Positions 52,639-61,091 of a stretch of 63,938 bases of DNA are shown here, in pieces. This DNA comes from Halanaerobium saccharolyticum (GTDB taxonomy: Bacteria > Bacillota > Halanaerobiia > Halanaerobiales > Halanaerobiaceae). Location of the stretch: NCBI RefSeq assembly GCF_003053565.1, contig NZ_QAXS01000013.1:1-63938 (forward strand), in the 5' to 3' direction. Position numbers and translations under genes: made by a program. The notes under the pieces were generated by a model that was not told the DNA's origin, made no database searches, and saw nothing but the letters and a program-made list of their open reading frames with translations. Each line of letters starts with the position of its first letter. Within the stretch, counting starts at the first letter, position 1.

Positions 52639-53753
52639 CAGATATCTTTTAATTCATTTTCTGTTAAAGCTCTTTTTAACTCGGTAGATTTTCTTTTAAT
52701 CTTTTTTAATTTCAGTTCAGCTTCTTTAAGGCTCAAATAAAGACCAAATTCTCTATACTTTGCGATCACTGCTTTTTTCCCGGAGTGTTTTCCAATTATA
52801 ATTTCCCGTTTCAACCCGACTTCTGCTGGAGAAAATGCTTCATATGTAGTGGGATTTTTCAAGATACCAGCTACATGAATACCAGATTCGTGCTTAAAAA
52901 TATCTTTTCCAATTACTGCTTTATTAACAGCCGGAAAATCGTTTAAATACTCTGCCATTAGCCGACTTAACTCAAAGAGTTTTTCTGTTTTATATTTGCT
53001 GTCTAGAGCTTCAATCTTTTTTAAGATCATCATAATTTCTTCTAGCGCTGTTCTCCGGTAAGGTTTTTTGCTAAAACCATTAAAACTGGCACAAATGCCT
53101 TGAGCACCAGCTTTATAAGCTGCCAGTGATGCTGCAGCTGCTGTCTGGAAGACATTACTGCAGTTTACTTCCAGTTCAAAATCAGCGGTGCTGATAATAG
53201 CCTCTATTCTTTGCTTAAATTTTAGCGGCTCAATTACAGTTTCTGCTTCCTGATAGGAAAATCTATTAACTCCCCTTGTACGGCAAAAATCAGCAAGCTC
53301 CAGGATTAAGTTCAAATTGACTGCAGAAGCGTTTTGGAACTCGACTACTATTTCCAGACCCTTTTCCTGAGCATAATAGATGCTTCTCTTTAAATCAGTC
53401 AATAATAGATCTGCCGACTTCTTATAAACTAGCCGTCTGAACTGTAAATTTTTTAATGAAACAGAAATAACTGCAGTATCTACTTCTGCCTGCCATGATT
53501 TTTGTAGATCAGAAATTAAGGGCCTGTTCCAGCTGCGAAATTTCAGCCTTTTCTTTGCTGCAATTTTCTTATTTTTTTCAGAGATACTCCCAGCTCTAAA
53601 TTCTTCTGTTAAAGCTGCTGAGCCTATTTCGACTTCTTCTATTCCCATTTCTGTCATTATTTTAATTATCTCAGCTTCTGTGCTCTTAAGAGCTGCCAGG
53701 TCAAGCAGCGGCAAATTTCTAAAAGTGATATCTGTCAGTTTAGTTTTCGGCAC
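52638..53753 (-). CDS. nifV: Homocitrate synthase, non-catalytic (alpha-type) subunit
   Basis: The protein of about 371 residues resembles full-length NifV, but its barrel is degenerate: the catalytic TLRDGEQ is ITFRNLP and the metal HxHND is VNCSN. The C-terminal part, GKDIFKHESGIHVAGILKNPTTYEAF and EIIIGKHSGKKAV, is well conserved. This complements the 265-residue catalytic subunit at 40197-40994, as in the two-subunit enzyme of C. pasteurianum. GTG 53753 lies eight bases after GGGGAGG; an earlier GTG overlaps that site. It is placed after the liv operon terminator. Confidence 0.85.
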   Translation of the reverse strand: MPKTKLTDITFRNLPLLDLAALKSTEAEIIKIMTEMGIEEVEIGSAALTEEFRAGSISEKNKKIAAKKRLKFRSWNRPLISDLQKSWQAEVDTAVISVSLKNLQFRRLVYKKSADLLLTDLKRSIYYAQEKGLEIVVEFQNASAVNLNLILELADFCRTRGVNRFSYQEAETVIEPLKFKQRIEAIISTADFELEVNCSNVFQTAAAASLAAYKAGAQGICASFNGFSKKPYRRTALEEIMMILKKIEALDSKYKTEKLFELSRLMAEYLNDFPAVNKAVIGKDIFKHESGIHVAGILKNPTTYEAFSPAEVGLKREIIIGKHSGKKAVIAKYREFGLYLSLKEAELKLKKIKRKSTELKRALTENELKDI

Positions 53754-53772
53754 AATAAACACCTCCCCAGTT

Positions 53773-53810
53773 AGAAAAAGACCCCAACCTTAAATGGCCG
53801 GGATCTTTTC
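53773..53810 (-). terminator. Terminator of the liv operon
   Basis: On the minus strand AAAAGATCCC pairs with GGGGTCTTTT (one mismatch), followed by TTCT, between livK and the homocitrate synthase gene. Confidence 0.7.
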
Positions 53811-53860
53811 TGAACTTACTGTATAGTATTTAGCAACTCAGTTTTAAATGAGTTATTAAA

Positions 53861-55078
53861 TTACTGTACTTCAACACTTTCATTGACAATATCTCCATCT
53901 TCAATCTTCCAGATACCAATAGCTCCCATACTGTCTCCAACATCATTAAAGAGTACAGGACCGGAAGCACCCTCATAGCGAATTTTCTCTCCAGCTTCAA
54001 TTAAGTCTTTAGCTTTATTCCATTCATTGATATTAACTACCATTCCGTCTTCAGCTAAGACTTCATTAATAGCATCTCTAATGGCCGGACCTTCTGTACT
54101 TCCAGCTTTTTCAATTGCCAGAGCCAGGACAAAGGTGGCATCAAAACTGGTATCAATATATGGTTTAGGTGGAATTTCGCCAAATTCTTCTTCATAAAGC
54201 TCGGTAAATAACTCTGGACCCTCTCCACCAGGCATGGAAGTTGGTGCTGTACCACGCATTCCTTCCAGATACTGTTCAACACCCTCTGTAATTTCAGGTG
54301 CTTTTAAACCATCTGTAAAGATAAATTCATCAAAAAAACCATTTTCTAAAGCCTGTCTGATAATTGTGATTCCACCATCATCAGTGTAGGCAATTAATAA
54401 TAAAGCATCCGGATTGTCTTCAGCAGCTTCCATCAGTTCACTTCTATAGGAAACTTTGTTTGGTTCAAAAGCAATTGAGGCAGTTACCTCTCCACCTCTT
54501 TCTTCGAACTGCTCAACTACTGCATCATTTAAACCCTGACCATAGTCATTATTCACATAAATTACTGCCAGTGAATCATGATTTAAGTCTGCGGCCAGAT
54601 TACCGGCAACTACCCCCTGTAAACTATCAGAAGGTACTGTTCTAAATACAAATCCATCGTCATCTAAATTAGTCAGTACTGGTGAGGTAGAAGCAGGAGA
54701 GATCAAAACTACCTCACCGGGAACCGTAACACTCTCAGCAACAGGGATTGTAACACCACTTGATAAAGCACCTACTATGGCATTGATCCCATTTACAGAA
54801 ACTAACTTCTGGGCCCCATCAACTCCTGCCTGGGGATTTGTCTGGGTGTCAACATTAACTAACTCCAGCTCTCTTCCCCCCAGCAGACCGCCCTGTTCGT
54901 TAATAATTTTTTGAGCCAGCAGGGTACCATTACGGGTAAACTGCCCATAAGAAGCAAGTCCACCAGTAAGCGGCATTAAAGTACCAATTTTAACAGTTTC
55001 CTGAGCCAGGGCCCCGCTAACAGTCAGAGACAGAAACAACATTAACAGCATTGTAATCAAGATTTTCTTTTTAAACAT
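53861..55078 (-). CDS. livK: Branched-chain amino-acid ABC transporter binding protein
   Basis: The 405-residue secreted protein has a signal peptide (KKKILITMLLMLFLSLTVSGALA) and the type I periplasmic-binding fold with VKIGTLMPLTGGLASYGQ at its start. It is a Leu/Ile/Val or amide-type receptor; substrate is not certain. It is the last gene of the livGFHMK order, whereas the binding protein is more often first. Its own 130-base leader may provide an extra promoter. A terminator follows. Confidence 0.92.
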   Translation of the reverse strand: MFKKKILITMLLMLFLSLTVSGALAQETVKIGTLMPLTGGLASYGQFTRNGTLLAQKIINEQGGLLGGRELELVNVDTQTNPQAGVDGAQKLVSVNGINAIVGALSSGVTIPVAESVTVPGEVVLISPASTSPVLTNLDDDGFVFRTVPSDSLQGVVAGNLAADLNHDSLAVIYVNNDYGQGLNDAVVEQFEERGGEVTASIAFEPNKVSYRSELMEAAEDNPDALLLIAYTDDGGITIIRQALENGFFDEFIFTDGLKAPEITEGVEQYLEGMRGTAPTSMPGGEGPELFTELYEEEFGEIPPKPYIDTSFDATFVLALAIEKAGSTEGPAIRDAINEVLAEDGMVVNINEWNKAKDLIEAGEKIRYEGASGPVLFNDVGDSMGAIGIWKIEDGDIVNESVEVQ

Positions 55079-55208
55079 TATTTTTCCTCCTCTTATTCTC
55101 TCTACTTGTTATATTTAAAAATACTCAGCTAAGAGTAAATTTCAGACTCATATTTTAATATTTTCTTTCTTTAGTGCTGTAATTTTTATAACCTGAATTA
55201 ACGAAAAT

Positions 55209-56162
55209 TTAACCATCAGCTGTTGTCGAAGCACTGCTGTATTTCTTTTCTCCAAATAAACCCTGAGGTCGATTCAGTAAAATTAATTCTAAAAATACTC
55301 CAATCAGGATTACTCTGATAGCAGCGGCCTGAGTTGTGTAAGCAGCAGGCAGCATTCCTGTTAAAAATTCAGTTCCTGTCCAGATTCCCCAGGTCAAAAA
55401 AGCACCGACAATCGAGCCAAAGTTATTAGCACTACCACCAATAATCAGCATTATCCAGACTAAAAAGGTGGCCTGCATCGGTCTAAAAGCCTCCGGTGAA
55501 ATAAAGGAAGTAAAATGGGCGTAAAGGGCACCCCCAACTCCCATCATAAAAGCACCAAGGATAAAAGCCTCCATCCGGTAGCGAACTACATTTTTACCCA
55601 CAGCTTTAACTACCTCTTCGTCTTCTCTAATCGCTCTCAAGATTCTACCCCAGGGAGAGTTAATCCCTTTTTCGCTGAGATAATAAAAGAGGGCGATAAT
55701 TAAAACTACAATTAATAGAAAAAACAAATTATAGTTTGAACCAAAACTACCAGCCATCGGTTTTGGGATTGCTGAAATACCTCTAACACCATTACTCAAC
55801 CAGGCTTCATTTTTGATTACCAGTCTGATTATTTCGGCAATACCAATTGTTGCTATTCCCAGATAGTCTTCCCGCAGTCGAATTGTTGGAATTCCTACCA
55901 GCAGTGCCACCAGAGCCGATATCAGCCCTGCAGCCAGCAGCCCGATAATAAAGGGCATTCCAAAACCACCCAGGTGATCAGGTGAGGGCCCTTTGGTCAT
56001 AATTGCTGAAGTATAGGAGCCAACTGCCCAGAAACCAGCAATCCCGATATTAAAAAGCCCCGCAAAACCACGCTGCATATTCAAAGCCATAGTCATCACT
56101 GCATAAATACCAGCAAAAATCAAAAAGAAAACTAGATATGAAAAAACACCTGCAAAAGTCAT
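55209..56162 (-). CDS. livM: Branched-chain amino-acid ABC permease LivM
   Basis: The 317-residue permease has about nine membrane segments, the LivM motif GFAGLFNIGIAGFWAVG and the coupling region WGRILRAIREDEEVVKAVGKNV. It pairs with LivH, 4 bases upstream, to form the membrane pore. ATG 56162 starts the gene. A basic/serine-rich C-terminus follows NRPQGLFGEKKY, a typical end for the family. Confidence 0.94.
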   Translation of the reverse strand: MTFAGVFSYLVFFLIFAGIYAVMTMALNMQRGFAGLFNIGIAGFWAVGSYTSAIMTKGPSPDHLGGFGMPFIIGLLAAGLISALVALLVGIPTIRLREDYLGIATIGIAEIIRLVIKNEAWLSNGVRGISAIPKPMAGSFGSNYNLFFLLIVVLIIALFYYLSEKGINSPWGRILRAIREDEEVVKAVGKNVVRYRMEAFILGAFMMGVGGALYAHFTSFISPEAFRPMQATFLVWIMLIIGGSANNFGSIVGAFLTWGIWTGTEFLTGMLPAAYTTQAAAIRVILIGVFLELILLNRPQGLFGEKKYSSASTTADG

Positions 56163-56166
56163 CTAT

Positions 56167-57027
56167 TTACACCTTCTTTCCCATTAAACCAGAAGGTCTA
56201 ATAATTAACATTAAGATCATAATTGTAAAGGCAACTGCCGGCTTGTAGGCTGCGGAAATTATCAGAGTTGACATTTCCTGAGAAATACCAATTACCAGCC
56301 CCCCAAACATTGCCCCATAGGGACTGCCAATTCCTCCCAGAATAACCGCCGCAAATAATGGCAGCAGTAAATTCCAGCCCATTACCGGGGTCAGATGGGT
56401 ATCAAAAGCAAGTAAAATACCTGCCGCTGCAGTCAGCACACCGCTCATTGCCCAGGTCCAGATAATTACTTTTTCTGTATTAATCCCAGTTATCTGAGCC
56501 AGATCAATGTTGTCTGACATTGCCCGCATGGCTTTACCCATTTTGGTTTTACTTAAAAATAAGTGAACTGCAATAACCAGGGTCAGAGCCAGAACTAAAA
56601 TTATGATCTGATTTTCTTTAATTCTCAGCAGCCCTCCAGCCAGAACAATCGGCATCTGAATAGCTTTCTCATAAAATTGATTCTGCGGACCCCAGAATAA
56701 TAAAACCAGATTTCTAATGATCAAAGCAGCTCCGACAGAAGAAATCATTACAATTACCGAATCTCTTTTCTTTAAATGTCTGTATAAGATAAGATTTAAA
56801 AGGATTGCTGTACCCGCAGTTAATAATGCTGCTAAAACAAAAGCCAGCCAAAATGGCAGGCCCAGCTGTACCTTAAATAAAAAAGCAAAATAAGCACCGA
56901 GTGTCATTAAATCACCATGTGCAAAATGTCCAAACTTCAAAATCCCATAAATTAATGATAATCCAATTGCACCCAGTGCTATAATTGATCCGAGTATTAC
57001 TCCATTCAAAAACAACTGTAAGACCAT
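56167..57027 (-). CDS. livH: Branched-chain amino-acid ABC permease LivH
   Basis: The 286-residue permease begins with LFLNGVILGSIIALGAIGLSLIYG and carries the coupling loop MGKAMRAMSDNIDLAQITGIN. The late motif GGIGSPYGAMFGGLVIG is typical for LivH. It is tightly packed between livF and livM. Confidence 0.94.
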   Translation of the reverse strand: MVLQLFLNGVILGSIIALGAIGLSLIYGILKFGHFAHGDLMTLGAYFAFLFKVQLGLPFWLAFVLAALLTAGTAILLNLILYRHLKKRDSVIVMISSVGAALIIRNLVLLFWGPQNQFYEKAIQMPIVLAGGLLRIKENQIIILVLALTLVIAVHLFLSKTKMGKAMRAMSDNIDLAQITGINTEKVIIWTWAMSGVLTAAAGILLAFDTHLTPVMGWNLLLPLFAAVILGGIGSPYGAMFGGLVIGISQEMSTLIISAAYKPAVAFTIMILMLIIRPSGLMGKKV

Positions 57028-57031
57028 AGAC

Positions 57032-57730
57032 TTATCCTCCCAAAAAGAGCTGCGCTACTTCTTTATTCTCAAGTAAGCCTCGCCCACTATCTTCGTATTT
57101 TTTTTCACCAGCAGCCAGCACATAACCTCTATCTGACATTGCTAAAGCTTTTTTTGCATTTTGTTCTACCATTAAAATTGAAACTCCTGTTTTATTAATT
57201 TCTTCAACTTTTTCTAAAATTAAATCGATAAACATCGGTGCCAGTCCGGCTGTTGGTTCATCTAAGAGCAGCAGTTTGGGCTCCATTACCAGAGCTCTGC
57301 CAAAAGCCACCATCTGTCTCTGCCCACCACTTAAAGTACCTGCTTTTTTCTTTCTCTTCTCAATTAGCGGTGGAAACAGATTATAAATTAAATCAAACCT
57401 GTCGCTGAGCTTCTTTGTTGATACATAAGCACCCAGTTCCAGATTTTCTTCCACGGTTAAAGTTGGAAAAATATTGTCAGTCTGTGGTACAAAAGAAAGT
57501 CCTTTTTTTATCATCTGGTCAGTTGCTGTAGCTGTTAAATCACTGCCCAGATAATTAATTTCTCCGCCCATAATATCAACTAGAGAAAAAATAGATTTTA
57601 AAAGAGTGGACTTTCCGGAGCCGTTGGGCCCCACAATGGAAACAATCTCTCCCTGTTCAACATTTAGAGAAATACCGTGGATTATCTCTATTTCACCATA
57701 ACCGGCATAAATTTCATTAATTCTCAACAA
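57032..57730 (-). CDS. livF: Branched-chain amino-acid ABC ATPase LivF
   Basis: This ATPase of about 232 residues has Walker A GPNGSGKST, signature TLSGGQRQMVAFGRAL and Walker B LLLDEPTAGL. The order LSGGQRQ with APMF following is LivF-like. The probable start is TTG 57730, eight bases after AAGGAG; a GTG three codons upstream overlaps that site and a second TTG follows. It starts 12 bases after livG. Confidence 0.93.
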   Translation of the reverse strand: MLRINEIYAGYGEIEIIHGISLNVEQGEIVSIVGPNGSGKSTLLKSIFSLVDIMGGEINYLGSDLTATATDQMIKKGLSFVPQTDNIFPTLTVEENLELGAYVSTKKLSDRFDLIYNLFPPLIEKRKKKAGTLSGGQRQMVAFGRALVMEPKLLLLDEPTAGLAPMFIDLILEKVEEINKTGVSILMVEQNAKKALAMSDRGYVLAAGEKKYEDSGRGLLENKEVAQLFLGG

Positions 57731-57742
57731 TAAGACCACTCC

Positions 57743-58501
57743 TTAAGCCGTTTTTTCTCCCAGATAAGCTTCTAAAACCCGGGGGTTGCTCTTAACTTCA
57801 GCCGGAGTTCCTTCAACTAAATGCTTACCGTCATTCATTACAATAACTCGATCACAGATATTCATTATTAAATCCATATTATGCTCAATCAAAAGTATAG
57901 TTTTTCCTCTTTCTTTTAATTTAATAATATTTTCTGCAATTTTATTCAATAAAGTCGGATTAACACCGGCTCCTGGTTCATCCAGCATAATTAATTCTGG
58001 ATCGGCCATTAATGCTCTTCCAAGTTCCAGCAGTTTCTTCTGTCCACCCGATAGGTTAACAGCCATCTCATCAGCCAGGTGAGTCATCTCCAGAAATTCT
58101 AAAGTCTCAAAAGCTTTAGCCTCAACTGACTTTTCTTCTCTACTTACTTTTGCCGAATTAAACCAGCTGTTCCAGAGGTTTTCTCCACTCTGTCCTGAAG
58201 GTACAAGCATTAGATTTTCCATAACCGTCATCTTTTTTAAAGTTTTCGGGATCTGAAAAGTTCTGGCCAGACCAAGACGCGCAATCTGGTGCGGTGCAAA
58301 ATTATTTACTTTCTGCTCAGAAAAATAAACCTCCCCCTGATCAAGATCTAAAGATCCGGCAATTAAATTGAACATCGTTGTTTTGCCAGCTCCATTTGGA
58401 CCAATTAAACCAGTAATCGTATTCTTTTCTACTTCAAAAGAACATTCGTCTACTGCTCTAAATCCACTAAACTCTTTTACTGCACTTTTTACCTTTAACA
58501 T
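57743..58501 (-). CDS. livG: Branched-chain amino-acid ABC ATPase LivG
   Basis: The 252-residue ATPase has Walker A GPNGAGKTT, the LivG-type signature NLSGGQKKLLELGRAL and Walker B IMLDEPGAGVNP. ATG 58501 has AGGAGAG upstream; the frame extends eight codons further without a better site. It is first in the operon, 60 bases after a good sigma-A promoter. Confidence 0.94.
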   Translation of the reverse strand: MLKVKSAVKEFSGFRAVDECSFEVEKNTITGLIGPNGAGKTTMFNLIAGSLDLDQGEVYFSEQKVNNFAPHQIARLGLARTFQIPKTLKKMTVMENLMLVPSGQSGENLWNSWFNSAKVSREEKSVEAKAFETLEFLEMTHLADEMAVNLSGGQKKLLELGRALMADPELIMLDEPGAGVNPTLLNKIAENIIKLKERGKTILLIEHNMDLIMNICDRVIVMNDGKHLVEGTPAEVKSNPRVLEAYLGEKTA

Positions 58502-58561
58502 AAAACATCTCTCCTTTCTACTCATCTACTCAATTTGTTAGCTTTATGTTAATTTGCTTTA

Positions 58562-58590
58562 ATACTAATCCTTTTTATGGCAGGTGTCAA
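58562..58590 (-). promoter_or_regulatory. liv operon promoter
   Basis: On the minus strand TTGACA (58590-58585) and TAGTAT (58567-58562) are 17 bases apart. Confidence 0.75.
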
Positions 58591-58701
58591 GTAGCCCAGT
58601 TACAATAAAGTTTTTAATCCCATTATCCAGGGATACATTGCTTCTTATTATCCATTTTATTCTTTTTAAACAAATTATTGGTTTTGTTTAGCCAGTTTAG
58701 A

Positions 58702-58731
58702 TTGACTTATCTATCAGCATTATTATATAAT
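58702..58731 (+). promoter_or_regulatory. Promoter of the EIIA-like gene
   Basis: TTGACT (58702-58707) and TATAAT (58726-58731) are 18 bases apart, upstream of the start at 58760. Confidence 0.65.
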
Positions 58732-58759
58732 TTAAGCAATAGAAGGGTGGGTAAGAAAT

Positions 58760-59224
58760 ATGAAAATAAGCAAATTATTAGAGAAGAATTTAATTAATCT
58801 TGATCTCAATACTAGTGATAAAGAAGAAACTTTAAGAGAAATGGTTAATTTATTAAAAATAGGGGATAAAATTCAGGTCCAGAATAAATTTCTGGCAAAA
58901 ATAATTGAGAGAGAAAAAGAAGGCAGCACAGGTTTTGGGAGAGAAATTGCGGTCCCCCACGGTAAAAGCGAAACAGTTAACGAATTATCCCTGGCTATTG
59001 GCAGATCAAAACCAGGAATTGAATATCACAGTCTGGATGGAAAAAAAGTAAAACTGATATTTATGGTAGCTGATTATCCAGATTATTCACCTAAATATTT
59101 AAAATTAGTTTCGACTCTTGTCAGCTGGCTGAGAGAGGATGATTTCAGGAAAAGCTTACTTGAGGCAGAAGGAAAAACAGAATTTATAGAGCTTTTTAAA
59201 GAAAAAGAAAGATCTACTGAATAA
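58760..59224 (+). CDS. Stand-alone PTS EIIA protein of the fructose/PtsN type
   Basis: The 154-residue protein is a complete PTS EIIA-2 domain with the phosphorylated His67 in GREIAVPHGKSE and the family glycine motif GSTGFGREIAVPH. No EIIB or EIIC partner is beside it. Stand-alone members (PtsN) regulate potassium and nitrogen functions in Proteobacteria; here a similar regulatory role is possible but unproven. Alternatively it feeds a sugar transporter elsewhere. The ribosome site GGGTGGG precedes ATG 58760. The gene is convergent with the ugp-like operon, 40 bases away, without a strong terminator between. Confidence 0.85.
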   Translation: MKISKLLEKNLINLDLNTSDKEETLREMVNLLKIGDKIQVQNKFLAKIIEREKEGSTGFGREIAVPHGKSETVNELSLAIGRSKPGIEYHSLDGKKVKLIFMVADYPDYSPKYLKLVSTLVSWLREDDFRKSLLEAEGKTEFIELFKEKERSTE

Positions 59225-59263
59225 CAGCAGATCTTTCACCAGAATTTAAAGATAAAATAATAT

Positions 59264-60109
59264 CTATTCTTTTATACCCTGGGTAGCAATTCCTTTAACG
59301 AAAAACTTCTGGGCCAGTAAAAATACAATTAGAGTTGGAATTACCACCATGATAGTTCCTGCCATAATAATTCCCCAGTCCCGTTCTGAAGAACTGGCAA
59401 AAAGCATTTTTACTCCCTGCTGAGCTAGCTTTTTTTGATCATCATTAATAATAATCAGCGGCCAGAGATAGGCATTCCACATCACTAAAAAGTTAACTAC
59501 AGCCAGTCCAGCAAGATTAGCTCCCGATAAAGGTAAGAGAATCTGAAATAAAAACCGAAAAGGTCCACAGCCATCTATTTGAGCAGATTCCATAATAGAC
59601 TTAGGAATAGTCAAAAAGTGCTGCCGCATCAAAAAAGTTGTAGTGGCACTTGCCAGAAACGGTAAAACCAGACCTGAAAAAGAATTTCCCAGCCCCAGGC
59701 GGCTTATAAACTCAAACAGAGGAACTACCCGCACCTGCATCGGCAGCATTAAAGTAAATAAGACTGCAAAAAACAAAAACTTTTTGTATTTAAACTCAAA
59801 ATGCGAAAATGCATAACCACTTAAAACTCCCAGCCCCAATTTCCCTAACATCACAACAGAAGAAGCCAGAATACTATTAACTAAAATTTTATCAAGGCTG
59901 ACTAAGTTCCAGGCCTTAATATAATTATCAAAATATAATCTGTCAGGTAAAAATGATGGTGGATAAGAAAATATCTGGGCTCTGGGCTGCATACTGACAC
60001 TGATGCCGAAAATAATTGGCATTAAGACAATGAAAGAAATGAAAATCAAGACTAGGTGTAGTGCTATTTTTTTATAAATACTATAGGGACCTCTATTTAA
60101 ATCAAACAT
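59264..60109 (-). CDS. ugpE: Carbohydrate ABC permease, MalG/UgpE type
   Basis: The 281-residue permease has six membrane helices and the coupling motif ESAQIDGCGPFRFLFQILLPLSGANLA (in part, EAA loop about 185-210). The C-terminal sequence LAQKFFVKGIATQGIKE is typical of the CUT1 family. It lies 17 bases after ugpA. No ATPase gene is present, so a shared MsmX/UgpC-like ATPase elsewhere is probably used. Confidence 0.88.
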   Translation of the reverse strand: MFDLNRGPYSIYKKIALHLVLIFISFIVLMPIIFGISVSMQPRAQIFSYPPSFLPDRLYFDNYIKAWNLVSLDKILVNSILASSVVMLGKLGLGVLSGYAFSHFEFKYKKFLFFAVLFTLMLPMQVRVVPLFEFISRLGLGNSFSGLVLPFLASATTTFLMRQHFLTIPKSIMESAQIDGCGPFRFLFQILLPLSGANLAGLAVVNFLVMWNAYLWPLIIINDDQKKLAQQGVKMLFASSSERDWGIIMAGTIMVVIPTLIVFLLAQKFFVKGIATQGIKE

Positions 60110-60126
60110 ATTTAATCACCTTTCTC

Positions 60127-61014
60127 TTATTGATAATGTACATTATTTGCACCATATTTAAAATGAAAAATAGTCACTATAATTACCAGGGCTAATAGGA
60201 TTACAGATTGAGCTGCTGCAATTCCCGGCCTGAAATTAATAAACATTTCTCTATATAATTTATAGATTACAATATTTGTAGAATCAGCGGGTCCACCCTG
60301 GGTCATAATATCTACAATTCCAAAGCTTTCAAATACACTGAAAATAATATTCATGATAATTAAATAAAAAGTCGTAGGAGATAATAAGGGAATTGTAATA
60401 TCTTTAAATATAGTTACAGCTCCTGCCCCATCAATCTCTGCAGACTCATAAACACTATCTGGTATTGCCTGCAGGCCTGCCAGAAAAAATATTATATTAA
60501 AACCCATATTTTTCCAGACAGTTGCTATAATAATCGCCAGAAATGCAAAAAAACTATTCGTTAACCAGTTAACCTGAATATTAAAAGCAAGATCTAATAA
60601 ATAATTAACCTGGCCTGCTACCGGATTCAGCAAAAAAACCCAGAGAGAACCGGCCACAGTCGGAGAAATTGCATAAGGAATAAAAAATATAACCCTGTAA
60701 AATTTTATTCCTTTTAGATTCTGGTTCAAAATAACCGCCAGCAGCAGAGAAAATATCAGCCCAATAGTAATGGTGAAAATAATAAAAAATGTAGATCTCA
60801 ACAAACTATTGAGATAAGTTGGATCCTGAAATAAATTTATATAATTCTGGATTCCTACAAAAATTCTTTTGCGTCCAAATGGCGCCTGTTTAAATAAGCT
60901 TAAAAACACTGAATTAATACTGGGCCAGTATAAAAACAATAACAAAACAATAAATGTGGGGGAAAGAAGTAAATATGGAACAAGTGAATGGGATCGATAA
61001 TTTAATTTTTGCAA
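60127..61014 (-). CDS. ugpA: Carbohydrate ABC permease, MalF/UgpA type
   Basis: This CUT1 permease of about 295 residues has YLLLSPTFIVLLLFLYWPS at the first helix and the EAA coupling loop YESAEIDGAGAVTIFKDITIPLLSPT (about 205-225, given in part). The likely start is TTG 61014, eight bases after GGAGG; the frame extends five codons further but overlaps that site. A hairpin lies between its start and the binding-protein gene. Confidence 0.88.
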   Translation of the reverse strand: MQKLNYRSHSLVPYLLLSPTFIVLLLFLYWPSINSVFLSLFKQAPFGRKRIFVGIQNYINLFQDPTYLNSLLRSTFFIIFTITIGLIFSLLLAVILNQNLKGIKFYRVIFFIPYAISPTVAGSLWVFLLNPVAGQVNYLLDLAFNIQVNWLTNSFFAFLAIIIATVWKNMGFNIIFFLAGLQAIPDSVYESAEIDGAGAVTIFKDITIPLLSPTTFYLIIMNIIFSVFESFGIVDIMTQGGPADSTNIVIYKLYREMFINFRPGIAAAQSVILLALVIIVTIFHFKYGANNVHYQ

Positions 61015-61037
61015 AAAATACACCTCCAATAATAATA

Positions 61038-61062
61038 TCCCTTCCTGATTTTCAGGAAGGGA
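61038..61062 (-). repeat. Stable intercistronic hairpin between ugpB and ugpA
   Basis: TCCCTTCCTGA and its exact inverse TCAGGAAGGGA are separated by three bases. No U-tract follows on the minus strand. A stem here would protect the upstream binding-protein message from 3' decay. Confidence 0.65.
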
Positions 61063-61091
61063 CGGCTGTCAATAATCAACTATATGAATTC

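Noticed and set aside
58526-58700. T-box leader upstream of the liv genes
   Set aside because: No T-box consensus (TGGNACCGCG) or specifier stem is visible; only a simple promoter and a short ATCCC/GGGAT hairpin are seen.
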